A stretch of 23,248 bases of DNA, taken from assembly GCA_018969935.1 (NCBI GenBank), contig JAGWXJ010000010.1:1-23248 (forward strand), read 5' to 3'. Below the pieces are notes generated by a model. It saw only the letters and a list, made by a program, of their open reading frames with translations. It was not told the DNA's origin and did not search any database. Below, in pieces: positions 16,271-23,248 of this stretch. Each line of letters begins with the position of its first letter. The stretch's first letter is position 1. This DNA is from Alphaproteobacteria bacterium (GTDB taxonomy: Bacteria; Pseudomonadota; Alphaproteobacteria; Micavibrionales; UBA1664). The position numbers were made by a program, and so were the translations under genes.

Positions 16271-18307
16271 TCATGGATAGCGGTTGATGATGTACCACTG
16301 AGCGCCGTTGGATACGGCGCTCAGGCTTTGGTACTGCGCACTCAAGGCAACACTTGCCGAGCCGTCGATATTCCCGCCGCCCTGCACGGTCACGTTCACG
16401 GCATTCCCCGATACATCCGTCTTCTTGATATGCACCATGCGGCCTATGGCATTTGCTGCGTTCGCAGGCGGCAACCTGACTGTTTTGACACCGGCAAAAG
16501 CCGACATGAGGTACGTATCGACCGCCATATCGATATCGTATGTCCCCGCCCCGTCATGGAAGCGCGTGTTACCCGCCATCCGGTTGGATGAAAGGATGTA
16601 CCATTGCGCCCCGTTGGACATGACACTCACATAATCGTTCGGCCCGCCAAGGTATAAATCACGCCCGTCAGGTGCCGTACCGCTCGCAACCGTCACAATC
16701 ACGAGGTTGGCGCTGCTATCCACTTTCTTGATGGTATATACCGCCCCCGTAGCAGCTGAAGCGGCAGGCAAGCGCATGGTTATCTGGCCGTTGGTGGCAG
16801 CCACCAGATGCACGGTCCTAGCGGCAGTCACATCAATGGTCGCGGCCGAAGGTGCATCCACAAACACGGTATCATGGCGCAATAACGTCACATTGATGTC
16901 ACTGACAGTCGTCTTGCCAAGCGTATATTTGTAAGGATACCCGGCGTTCACTGCCGTATACTGCCCGCCCGAAAGGTCATAGATGGCCGAACCGTTGCTC
17001 TGTGCGTGCAGGTTGTAAATCGCCGTATCAAGTGACCCTGCATCAAGCCGTACATTCGGTACGGTATTGAAGCTTTCGGTATACAGGTTCACGAAATGCG
17101 TTTTGTTGGCACCTGCCCCCACACGCACGCAGGCCAGCGCCGTGCCGTCCACATTCACCTCGCAGTCGGTAAACAGGTTGGCATTGCCGCCAAATTCCAC
17201 ATAAATACCGCTGCCCGTAATAGCCACTCCTTGCGAGTAAACACGCAAATTATGGAAGCGGTTTGCATTCGGCGTGTCACCTGCACCGGCCTTGGTAAGG
17301 CGCACACCGTAGCTGGTGGGTGATAGCACAAGCACGTTGCTGATCTGGTTCCAGTAACAGGGCTTGGCGGTATCGTTATACCCATCCAGATACAGCCCCA
17401 CCTTGCAACCTGCAAATACGACATCATGAATGGTGTTCTGTACACAAGGCGCCGTGTGGCCATACAGCTTGACCCCCGCATTTCCCCCCGTAATCTTGAG
17501 GTTGGAAAGCGTCGCATATCCTGCACGCATTTCTATGGCATGGAAGGTATCGGTGCTTGCGGCAATCACGCTGCCCTGCCCCACGCCAACAAGGCTCTGG
17601 TTGGCACCAAGCACAATCGTGGATGTCACACGGTAGGTGCCCGCTGGTACAAACACAGCCGTGTGGGCTGCAAGCGCATTGATGAACGCAGTTGTATCAT
17701 CGGCAATGCCGTTACCCACGGCCCCGAAATCCTTGACAGATACGCGCTCCTTCACCTTGTCGGTCACATTGCGGCTCGTGGCACCTGTACCCGTTTGTAC
17801 ATATGTAGGTGCCGATAATGTGCTACCCGTTTGTACGGTCGTCATATCGCCGTTTTCATCAAAGGCCAGCGCACGGTTGGCGCGCGAAGCGCGAGCCGGC
17901 AACACGACGGGTGAAGGCGCTTCAAGCCCGTCAAAACGCAACATTTCGCCTTGGTCACGGGCCAGCTGCTGGATGCTGGCTGCCAGATAATCAAGCTCGT
18001 TGTTAAGCGATGCTGCCGATAACGCCCCGCCCTCCAGAAAATCCGTCATGCGTTCGTAAGGCACGCGGCGCTCGATGGTCACGGCAACACCGTTTGCAGG
18101 CGCAATTGCAAACGTAACAGTACCACCTTCGGATACACCGGCACCCGTGACCGCATACCCTGAAACCTGCAAGGCACCATTCAGGTATACAGCCACATCC
18201 TCTGAAGCGAATACGGGAAACGGATAGGAAAATACCGTCTGCGTACCGTTTGCGGCATACCGCACAACGGGGCTGACGTCGGGGATTTTGATATGCGTGT
18301 CTGTCAT
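16271..18307 (-). CDS. Tailspike: T7 tail-fiber N-terminus plus pectate-lyase-like beta-helix
   Basis: A 678-aa host-recognition protein. Residues about 5-120 resemble the phage T7 tail-fiber attachment domain (VVRYAANGTQTVFSYPFPVFASEDVAVYLNG ... MTDFLEGGALSAASLNNELDYLAASIQQLARDQ). From about residue 185, VSVKDFGAVGNGIADDTTAFINAL and VFVPAGTYRVTSTIVL open a pectate-lyase-3-type right-handed beta-helix that may bind or cleave surface polysaccharide. The C-terminus has two related copies of a module ending SNGAQWYI. ATG 18307 is chosen because GGGAG lies 8 nt upstream; a reading from 18319 would use TTG. A terminator hairpin sits directly before the ribosome binding site. Confidence 0.9.
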   Translation of the reverse strand: MTDTHIKIPDVSPVVRYAANGTQTVFSYPFPVFASEDVAVYLNGALQVSGYAVTGAGVSEGGTVTFAIAPANGVAVTIERRVPYERMTDFLEGGALSAASLNNELDYLAASIQQLARDQGEMLRFDGLEAPSPVVLPARASRANRALAFDENGDMTTVQTGSTLSAPTYVQTGTGATSRNVTDKVKERVSVKDFGAVGNGIADDTTAFINALAAHTAVFVPAGTYRVTSTIVLGANQSLVGVGQGSVIAASTDTFHAIEMRAGYATLSNLKITGGNAGVKLYGHTAPCVQNTIHDVVFAGCKVGLYLDGYNDTAKPCYWNQISNVLVLSPTSYGVRLTKAGAGDTPNANRFHNLRVYSQGVAITGSGIYVEFGGNANLFTDCEVNVDGTALACVRVGAGANKTHFVNLYTESFNTVPNVRLDAGSLDTAIYNLHAQSNGSAIYDLSGGQYTAVNAGYPYKYTLGKTTVSDINVTLLRHDTVFVDAPSAATIDVTAARTVHLVAATNGQITMRLPAASAATGAVYTIKKVDSSANLVIVTVASGTAPDGRDLYLGGPNDYVSVMSNGAQWYILSSNRMAGNTRFHDGAGTYDIDMAVDTYLMSAFAGVKTVRLPPANAANAIGRMVHIKKTDVSGNAVNVTVQGGGNIDGSASVALSAQYQSLSAVSNGAQWYIINRYP

Positions 18308-18318
18308 GGTTTCTCCCA

Positions 18319-18345
18319 ATAAAAAACCCCGCGAATTGCGGGGTT
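18319..18345 (-). terminator. Intrinsic terminator immediately before the tailspike gene
   Basis: On the reverse strand, AACCCCGC and GCGGGGTT form an 8-bp stem around a 5-base loop (arms at 18325-18332 and 18338-18345), followed by TTTTTTATT. The U-tract ends only about 12 nt before the tailspike ATG and abuts its Shine-Dalgarno, so it can only reduce or gate read-through into that gene. Confidence 0.85.
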
Positions 18346-18354
18346 GCGTTGAAA

Positions 18355-18384
18355 CAAAAAAGAGGCCCTTGAGTGGGCCTCTTT
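18355..18384 (-). terminator. Intrinsic terminator after the RTX gene
   Basis: On the reverse strand, AAAGAGGCCC and GGGCCTCTTT form a 10-bp stem around a 6-base loop (arms at 18359-18368 and 18375-18384), followed by a T-rich run ending at about 18355. It begins 22 nt after the RTX stop codon and is a classic rho-independent terminator for that gene. It is in tandem with the next terminator. Confidence 0.9.
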
Positions 18385-18406
18385 CAATAAACGGTATAAG
18401 AAGCTA

Positions 18407-19882
18407 TTACGCTTCGTCGGTTACAACCAGTCGGCCCTGCGCGAACAGGATATTTGCCGAAAGACCGTCAAAGTTGCCATTGAGGCGTGCGATAGTCACG
18501 AAGTCCTCGCCCTGGCCGTCAACGTTGATCTTGATATCCGTGCTGTGCGAGTCGCGGAATTTGACGCGCACGAAGTCGGAAATGGCATCCTGCAGCGGGT
18601 CAAAGCCCTGCAGCAAACCTTGCAGTTCGATCTTGTCGTTACCTTGGAAATCCTTGACCGTTGCGAAGTCGTTGCCAATACCCGTGAACTGGAAGGTATC
18701 TGCGCCGAGGCCGCCTGTCATGATGGCTTTGCCAAGGCCAGCCGAAGACAATATGTCGTCACCGGCATCGCCCATCAGAGTATCCGTATCTGCACCAGCA
18801 TACAGGATATCATTATCGAGGCCACCACGAAGGGTGTCATTGCCTTCATCGCCGAAAAGTGTATCTGCGCCTTTTCCGCCTTGCAGATAATCCGCACCAG
18901 CGCCACCGAACATCAGGTCGTTACCATTGCCGCCATCAAGATTATCGTCACCGGCATCGCCATAGAGAACATCGGAGTCATTATAGCCCCAAAGGAAGTC
19001 GTTACCGTCGCCACCGTAAAGTGTATCGTTACCGGCATCGCCTTTAAGGCTATCTGCGCCTTCGTTACCATACAGTATGTCGTCTTGGTTGCCGCCATAC
19101 ATGTCGTCATCGCCAAGGCCGCCATAAAGCTTGTCATTACCATCAAAACCGCGGACAGTGTCGTTTCCACCACCTGCGTAAACGATGTCATCGCCGGCTT
19201 CTGCCTTGATGTCATCAACGCCGTTACCCGTCACGATGAAGTCATCGCCGGCACCTGACCAGATGAAGTTATTACCGAAGGAATCAAGAATGATGTCGTT
19301 ACCGGTACCTGTGTGTACTGTATCGGAATCGATGCCGCCGATCACAACGTTATGGCCCGTCATGTCTTTATAGAGATTGAGGCCGCTGCCGCCAAACAAC
19401 CAGTCATTGCCGGTTTTGCCGTCCAGGGTATCATCGCCGTTGCCGCCGAAGAACATGTTGCGATCGCCATAAAGCGATGTAAGAGAACCGCTGCCGCTGA
19501 TGATGTCGTTACCGTCTTGGCCGTAAACGATATCGTTACCAGTACCCGATGTAACGATGTCATCGCCGCCACCAGCATAGATAAGATCGTTTTTGGAAAT
19601 ACCGATGATAGTATCGCTACCGCCGCCGAAGGTTGTGGTGGTTGGATAACGGTAGCCGTAACCCGTGACAAGGTTCATTGCTGTTACCGTATCCGTGGAG
19701 GAGTCGTAAGTCATCGTGCGGTGCGTATTGGCAGGAAGGCCAACACCGTTAAGGCCGCCATAAAGGCCAAGCGTGACAACGCCGGTGGCGTAGTTGAAAT
19801 TGACGGTCGTATAGCTGTCGCTATCGTTACGCATGAACGATACAGTTGAACCGGTCGTTACAAGATTGGTGAAAACGGACAT
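18407..19882 (-). CDS. RTX calcium-binding repeat protein (type I secretion type)
   Basis: A 491-aa protein from ATG 19882, preceded by GGAG 7 nt upstream; a longer reading to 19948 lacks support. Residues about 1-85 are a beta-rich domain (MSVFTNLVTTGSTVSFMRND). Residues about 86-420 carry many glycine/aspartate nonapeptides of the GGxGxDxUx form (AGGGDDIVTSGTGNDIVYGQ, YGGDGNDFLWG, FGDEGNDTLRGG), which bind Ca2+ in a parallel beta-roll. The C-terminal 75 residues (VKDFQGNDKIELQGLLQG ... DFVTIARLNGNFDGLSANIL) resemble a T1SS C-terminal target domain. RTX proteins are normally secreted toxins, adhesins or enzymes; no catalytic domain is visible here. No type I exporter genes are nearby. It sits between virion genes, with its own leader and terminator. 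Confidence 0.9.
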   Translation of the reverse strand: MSVFTNLVTTGSTVSFMRNDSDSYTTVNFNYATGVVTLGLYGGLNGVGLPANTHRTMTYDSSTDTVTAMNLVTGYGYRYPTTTTFGGGSDTIIGISKNDLIYAGGGDDIVTSGTGNDIVYGQDGNDIISGSGSLTSLYGDRNMFFGGNGDDTLDGKTGNDWLFGGSGLNLYKDMTGHNVVIGGIDSDTVHTGTGNDIILDSFGNNFIWSGAGDDFIVTGNGVDDIKAEAGDDIVYAGGGNDTVRGFDGNDKLYGGLGDDDMYGGNQDDILYGNEGADSLKGDAGNDTLYGGDGNDFLWGYNDSDVLYGDAGDDNLDGGNGNDLMFGGAGADYLQGGKGADTLFGDEGNDTLRGGLDNDILYAGADTDTLMGDAGDDILSSAGLGKAIMTGGLGADTFQFTGIGNDFATVKDFQGNDKIELQGLLQGFDPLQDAISDFVRVKFRDSHSTDIKINVDGQGEDFVTIARLNGNFDGLSANILFAQGRLVVTDEA

Positions 19883-19988
19883 TCCAAGGCTCCGATATAT
19901 GTGTTGAAATTCGTTCGCACTTGTACGCAACCGCACAAAAAAAAGCAAATTTTACCAATAATCAGGCATATTTTATTTATTATGTAAA
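19883..19988 (-). promoter_or_regulatory. AT-rich leader upstream of the RTX gene, possible promoter
   Basis: This 106-bp gap is strikingly A/T-rich compared with the flanking phage genes, which are otherwise nearly gapless. On the reverse strand TTGCTT, 17 bases, then TACAAG could be a weak sigma70-type promoter (3 of 6 and 4 of 6 matches). An imperfect inverted repeat TTGTACG / CGCACAA (about 19921-19938) overlaps it. GGAG before ATG 19882 is the ribosome binding site. The gap and downstream terminator suggest separate transcription of the RTX gene. Confidence 0.4.
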
Positions 19989-20510
19989 TTAATAACCCTG
20001 CAAATAACGGCTCAAAACCTGCTTTTGGGCCAATTGGGTCGTTTCCAGCAGGTTCTTCTGCCTTTGTTGCTCCAGCCCTTGGTCTAAAGCAGTCTTTTTA
20101 AGGGTATCAAGGCTCGCGGCACTGTCTGCTTCAGCCGCGCTGTCATTCAGCAACCCTAGCAAAACAGCTTCGTTGGATCCCTGCGCACTGGCACCAAGCC
20201 CTTGCGCGGAAAACAACGTGCGCTGCCGCGCAACCGCACGGCGAAGGGCCTGCTTGCGGCGCTCCTCGGCCGCCATGGCCTCCTCCTCGATTTGTTTTCT
20301 TTGGAGCACGGCATTTTGCATGGCCACTGCCTCGTCAGCCCGCTGGCGCTCCTGTAGCTGCACAAGCGCTTGGTCCTGCTCGGCGCGCGCTTGCTTCCTT
20401 GCGCTATTCTGGCTGATAAGCTCGCTGGCAACGGTGCCGATTACCCCCGGCACCCCGAATGATGATAATAGCGGCGTCAACAGTGACGAAAATCCTGCAA
20501 CTGCACCCAT
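19989..20510 (-). CDS. Internal virion protein (T7 gp14-like)
   Basis: A 173-aa protein. The N-terminus is hydrophobic and glycine-rich (MGAVAGFSSLLTPLLSSFGV ... GTVASELISQ). A long Ala/Gln/Glu/Arg coiled-coil-like region follows (residues about 36-95). Then comes RQRTLFSAQGLGASAQGSNEAVLLGLL, a stretch typical of gp14-like ejection proteins, and a second helical region to the C-terminus. In T7, gp14 leaves the virion and forms an outer-membrane pore during DNA ejection. GGAGAA precedes ATG 20510, 9 bp after the tail tubular B stop. The call rests on composition, the conserved stretch and gene order. Confidence 0.8.
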   Translation of the reverse strand: MGAVAGFSSLLTPLLSSFGVPGVIGTVASELISQNSARKQARAEQDQALVQLQERQRADEAVAMQNAVLQRKQIEEEAMAAEERRKQALRRAVARQRTLFSAQGLGASAQGSNEAVLLGLLNDSAAEADSAASLDTLKKTALDQGLEQQRQKNLLETTQLAQKQVLSRYLQGY

Positions 20511-20519
20511 GGTCTTCTC

Positions 20520-22418
20520 CTATTCGCTTGTTTTGATGTTTGTCGCAACCGACAGCAGCGTGAACGGCAACGGCACTGATTGTTCGATCCGCCACAAAGG
20601 CTGCGTACTATCCTGCTGCCACCCGAAGGCACGGACACGGATATCGCCAGATACAACAGGCGGGGGCGTATCAAGCACAACACCCACATCCCGTAAAGGC
20701 ACATCACGTAAGCCCCTGCCCACATCCGCCCGCAACGCAGATGTGCTTTCAACTTTGAAAATCGCCTCTATCAGGCGTGCGGCACGCACAGCCCCGCCGC
20801 CCGCAAGGGCATTGGGCGGCAACGGTTCTACAACATGGGTGAATGGCAAACCTATCTGTACGCGGCTTGCAGGTTCGGCAAGGGTTACGATACCGCCGCT
20901 TACAACGGCATCCGGCCTTACAACACCATCGGCAAGTACGGTGACGGCCTTACCCTCAAGATGCCCAAGGCCGGACCATGTAAGGCTGGGCACGGCACTT
21001 TCCCCCGCAAGCGCAGAATCCATAGCCAGTTCGTCATCGAACATTTCTATGGTGATGCCGCTATCGCGCTGCACCAGTACATAAATTACATCACCAACCG
21101 CACAAACCGAAAGCACTGCACCATCCGTTTCCTGTAGCGTCCATGCGGCAACTTGTTCGGCACGATAGGCGGTTAGCGTTGCAATGCGGCCATCCGCCAA
21201 TACAAGGTGCAAAAGCCGGTTCTTTTTATCGAATGCCTGATCCACGGGGTCCTTGATGATATGCTGCGCCAGCAACGCAAGGTCGTTGGATTGGTAGGCA
21301 GCCTCAACATCCGTGTAGATGAATTCACGCAGTTCCTGCCCGTTACGCGCAGCAAATATGGTGGCGCCGTCAACATCCACGGGCGGCACGGTACGTTCCA
21401 CAATCGCCCCCACACGTGTCTGCCTGTTAAGCTGTACGGTTGTCGGCGTAAGCGGATCACCCGTCACTTGCCACTCGGCACCCGATGTAAACACCTGCAA
21501 ATGCCTGCCCGAAAACACATGGCGGATGGCATTCACTTGGTCCGACAGAATAGCGAATTCGATGGATTCATCATCAAGCCCCGTACCCAAATCGAAATTC
21601 CACAGATCACCGGATTTCGACATCCACAACCTGTTCGGCAAATCCCTGCTTCCCCCAATCACAAGGCGATCCTGATGAAAGGCGCAGGAAACAGGATACC
21701 CGCGTACGCCACTAAATGCCTGCTCTTCCCAGTCTTTAGTGGCAGCCGTGGCGCCAAGCGTTTCAATCACACTCGCATTCACAACGGTAGATGAGGCAAC
21801 AGACGTAACACTCACTTCCTTCCCGCCTACGCGCAGGCGTGTACCGGCATGCCCTGCCTCAAATACTGGCGTCGATGCCGTAAGCGTAATCGTACCCGTG
21901 GTGGCGCTAGGCGTAAGCGTGACACCGCTATCTGCAAACTTGAACATCGGCTGGTCGATGCGGTTCACACTTTCGGCTGTATCAAAAACCCAATCAGCAA
22001 GCGCCCAAACACCAGCACCTGACCGCGTCAGTTTTTTTGGCGGCACATCAGGATGGACAATCAGCAAGGTATCAGCGCTCTGCGTCCAGTTGAGGGATGC
22101 AATCTGCGAAACGCTCCACGGCGCCGTAAGTGTGGTTATAAGCGTATCATCCTGATAGATTTTTATCGTGCCGGCCGTCACAACAAGCAAATACGTCTGC
22201 TCCGTATTGAATTCGAAATCGATAAGGCGGCCCTGCCCTGCCGCCATATCAACAAACCGTAAACCGGCGCGGCGCGTTACCCCGCCGGTCGGGTGGATGA
22301 AAAGGTTACGCAGCGTAAGCGCACCGTTTTCATAGGCGCGCAAATCGCCACGGCCAAGCAGGCGGCGTGAAACCTCTCCCGCCGTAAAATTTGTCTTGAT
22401 GCTCTGGACTACTGGCAT
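20520..22418 (-). CDS. Tail tubular protein B (T7 gp12-like)
   Basis: A 632-aa tail nozzle protein of short-tailed phages. The start ATG 22418 follows AGAGG; an in-frame TTG at 22424 is less likely. The N-terminus is family-typical: VQSIKTNFTAGEVSRRLLGRGDLRAYENGALTLRNLFIHPTGGVTRRAGLRFVD. Later stretches include GVRGYPVSCAFHQDRLVIGGSRDLPNRLWMSKSGDLWNFDLGTGLDDESIEF, FTSGAEWQVTG and AARNGQELREFIY. It is shorter than T7 gp12 (about 794 aa). It begins 2 bp after the tail tubular A stop. Confidence 0.9.
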   Translation of the reverse strand: MPVVQSIKTNFTAGEVSRRLLGRGDLRAYENGALTLRNLFIHPTGGVTRRAGLRFVDMAAGQGRLIDFEFNTEQTYLLVVTAGTIKIYQDDTLITTLTAPWSVSQIASLNWTQSADTLLIVHPDVPPKKLTRSGAGVWALADWVFDTAESVNRIDQPMFKFADSGVTLTPSATTGTITLTASTPVFEAGHAGTRLRVGGKEVSVTSVASSTVVNASVIETLGATAATKDWEEQAFSGVRGYPVSCAFHQDRLVIGGSRDLPNRLWMSKSGDLWNFDLGTGLDDESIEFAILSDQVNAIRHVFSGRHLQVFTSGAEWQVTGDPLTPTTVQLNRQTRVGAIVERTVPPVDVDGATIFAARNGQELREFIYTDVEAAYQSNDLALLAQHIIKDPVDQAFDKKNRLLHLVLADGRIATLTAYRAEQVAAWTLQETDGAVLSVCAVGDVIYVLVQRDSGITIEMFDDELAMDSALAGESAVPSLTWSGLGHLEGKAVTVLADGVVRPDAVVSGGIVTLAEPASRVQIGLPFTHVVEPLPPNALAGGGAVRAARLIEAIFKVESTSALRADVGRGLRDVPLRDVGVVLDTPPPVVSGDIRVRAFGWQQDSTQPLWRIEQSVPLPFTLLSVATNIKTSE

Positions 22419-22420
22419 GC

Positions 22421-22990
22421 TCAACCTCTCACATCGACAAGGGGGAAGTTTTCAATGCGTGCTGGCGTATCTTGCTGCGCATCGATTTGCTTGGCTTTCC
22501 TGAATTCGTCATCGGCAAGCCTGTAAAGGGCTTCGGCCCGGCTGGTGCTTTCGGTAAGCGGTATGCAAAATTCAGCGGCTAGGCGTGCAATCAGGGCAGC
22601 CGCAAAAAACGGCGGGAATTCGCTTTCATCAGGCAGGTAAATATAGGTCAGAAGCACGCTGTCGGCATCGGTATGCAGCACATTGCGCGATATGCGGTAA
22701 TCAAGCCCGCGGCCCCGCCCGCCGCTTCCCGCGGATAGCGCGCGCAAAAAATCATTCGGCAAGCCATACGCATACTGGTAATCGGCCAAAGGCGCCTCTG
22801 TCAGCTGGGTCAGTGCCGCCTGCCCTGCGGCAAAACTCCAGCCATAGGCTGAAAGCATGGCATCACGCGCGGATGGATATAACGCCCCCGCAATTTCCGA
22901 TTCAGCGGTGCCGTCCGCAAAGGACGCTATGGGCTTGCAGCCAATACGCATAAGGGCGCGGCTGCACAGGGCAACATCGTTAAGGGGCAT
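22421..22990 (-). CDS. Tail tubular protein A (T7 gp11-like)
   Basis: A 189-aa gatekeeper/adaptor protein joining portal and tail nozzle. ATG 22990 (MPLNDVALCSRALMRIGCKP) is chosen because GGAG lies 8 nt upstream; the longer reading to 23053 runs through a terminator hairpin. Characteristic stretches are ALYPSARDAMLSAYGWSFA, LADYQYAYGLPNDFLRAL, DSVLLTYIYLPDESEFPPFFAAALIARLAAEFCIPLTES and LYRLADDEFRKAKQIDAQQ. Size matches T7 gp11 (196 aa). It is followed at once by tail tubular B. Confidence 0.9.
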   Translation of the reverse strand: MPLNDVALCSRALMRIGCKPIASFADGTAESEIAGALYPSARDAMLSAYGWSFAAGQAALTQLTEAPLADYQYAYGLPNDFLRALSAGSGGRGRGLDYRISRNVLHTDADSVLLTYIYLPDESEFPPFFAAALIARLAAEFCIPLTESTSRAEALYRLADDEFRKAKQIDAQQDTPARIENFPLVDVRG

Positions 22991-23013
22991 GGATATCTCC
23001 GTAAGGTTTTTAC

Positions 23014-23049
23014 AAAAACAAAAGGGCGAGCCGATGCACCGGCCCGCCC
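23014..23049 (-). terminator. Intrinsic terminator before tail tubular protein A
   Basis: On the reverse strand GGGCGGGCCG and CGGCTCGCCC form a 10-bp stem (one G-U pair) around a 6-base loop, followed by TTTTGTTTTT. It lies about 65 nt after the stop of the partial gene at the right edge and about 24 nt before the tail tubular A start. There is no room for a promoter between, so it probably allows partial read-through. Confidence 0.85.
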
Positions 23050-23113
23050 CCATCGCTTACCTATGCGCGCCTTGCCCGCCAAAAGGGGCGAAAGGCAGGC
23101 ATACGCGCATTCA

Positions 23114-23248
23114 TCAGGCAGTGAACGTGGCGACTGTTACGACGCCGTTCGCATTCCCCGTCACGATGTAAAAAATCGTGGAAGGGCTGCCGCCGGTAGC
23201 GATATTGCTGATGATGAGATCGTTGATGCGCAGCATGTCACTGGCACC
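23114..23248 (-). CDS. Phage protein, C-terminal 44 residues (runs off right edge)
   Basis: The reverse strand is open from the window edge to TGA 23116-23114 and reads GASDMLRINDLIISNIATGG SPSTIFYIVTGNANGVVTVATFTA (split here for length). The end is beta-rich and resembles a structural protein. It is not identifiable from 44 residues. In T7 order the gene just before the terminator and tail tubular A is the major capsid gene, so a capsid or head protein is a guess from position. Confidence 0.55.
   Translation of the reverse strand, partial: GASDMLRINDLIISNIATGGSPSTIFYIVTGNANGVVTVATFTA

Noticed and set aside
18545..19258. 237-aa plus-strand frame opposite the RTX gene
   Set aside because: Its Ile/Ala/Val-rich repeats are the complement of the RTX glycine/aspartate codons, not an independent protein.
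18740..19600. Regular DNA repeats resembling a CRISPR or tandem-repeat array
   Set aside because: The periodicity (about 27 bp) follows the RTX nonapeptide codons in frame; there are no conserved repeats separated by unique spacers.
1..23248. tRNA, rRNA, integrase, IS element or riboswitch
   Set aside because: I looked for conserved tRNA arms, transposase or integrase motifs and long structured leaders and found none I could support.

Overview
The window looks like a GC-rich alphaproteobacterial chromosome carrying the structural and lysis end of a T7-like (podovirus-type) prophage or domesticated phage. The alphaproteobacterial assignment rests on three things: an acnA gene flanking a cytochrome c maturation (ccm) operon, a YggT-folD pair, and a long (475 aa) isocitrate dehydrogenase of the Rickettsia/Thermus type. 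The 3-TM holin at the phage boundary, of the kind associated with gene transfer agents, fits as well. I cannot name a genus.

Host part (1-13256). The window opens inside acnA (minus strand, N-terminal 326 codons), followed by an unrecognised 311-aa gene on the same strand. A 121-bp divergent spacer holds a near-consensus FNR/FixK-type box. It precedes a tightly packed plus-strand operon, ccmA-B-C-D-E-F-G-H-I (2143-7790), where nearly every start overlaps the previous stop. Together these genes encode heme export and handling (CcmABCDE), apocytochrome thiol reduction (CcmG, CcmH) and heme ligation (CcmF, CcmH, CcmI). Then come a convergent HExxH-containing gene, yggT and folD on the plus strand, and an nhaA-icd overlapping pair on the minus strand. 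A divergent EamA/DMT transporter ends the host part.

Phage part (13253-23248, all minus strand, so it reads from the right edge leftwards). The order is: C-terminus of an unidentified gene, terminator, tail tubular protein A, tail tubular protein B, gp14-like internal virion protein, RTX-repeat protein, tandem terminators, tailspike with a T7-tail N-terminus and pectate-lyase-like helix, small terminase, large terminase, small membrane protein, SleB-type endolysin and 3-TM holin. This follows the T7 late-gene order. The exception is that the place normally used by the large core proteins gp15/gp16 holds an RTX protein, with an AT-rich leader and its own terminator. No integrase, portal, capsid or attachment site is visible; the portal and capsid would lie beyond the right edge. 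The phage block meets the host EamA gene tail to tail, with the two stop codons sharing bases.

The most interesting points are the RTX gene embedded in the phage virion operon, the terminators placed directly before tailspike and tail-tube genes, the FNR-like box in front of ccmA, and the uninterrupted ccmA-I operon with a very short CcmI.
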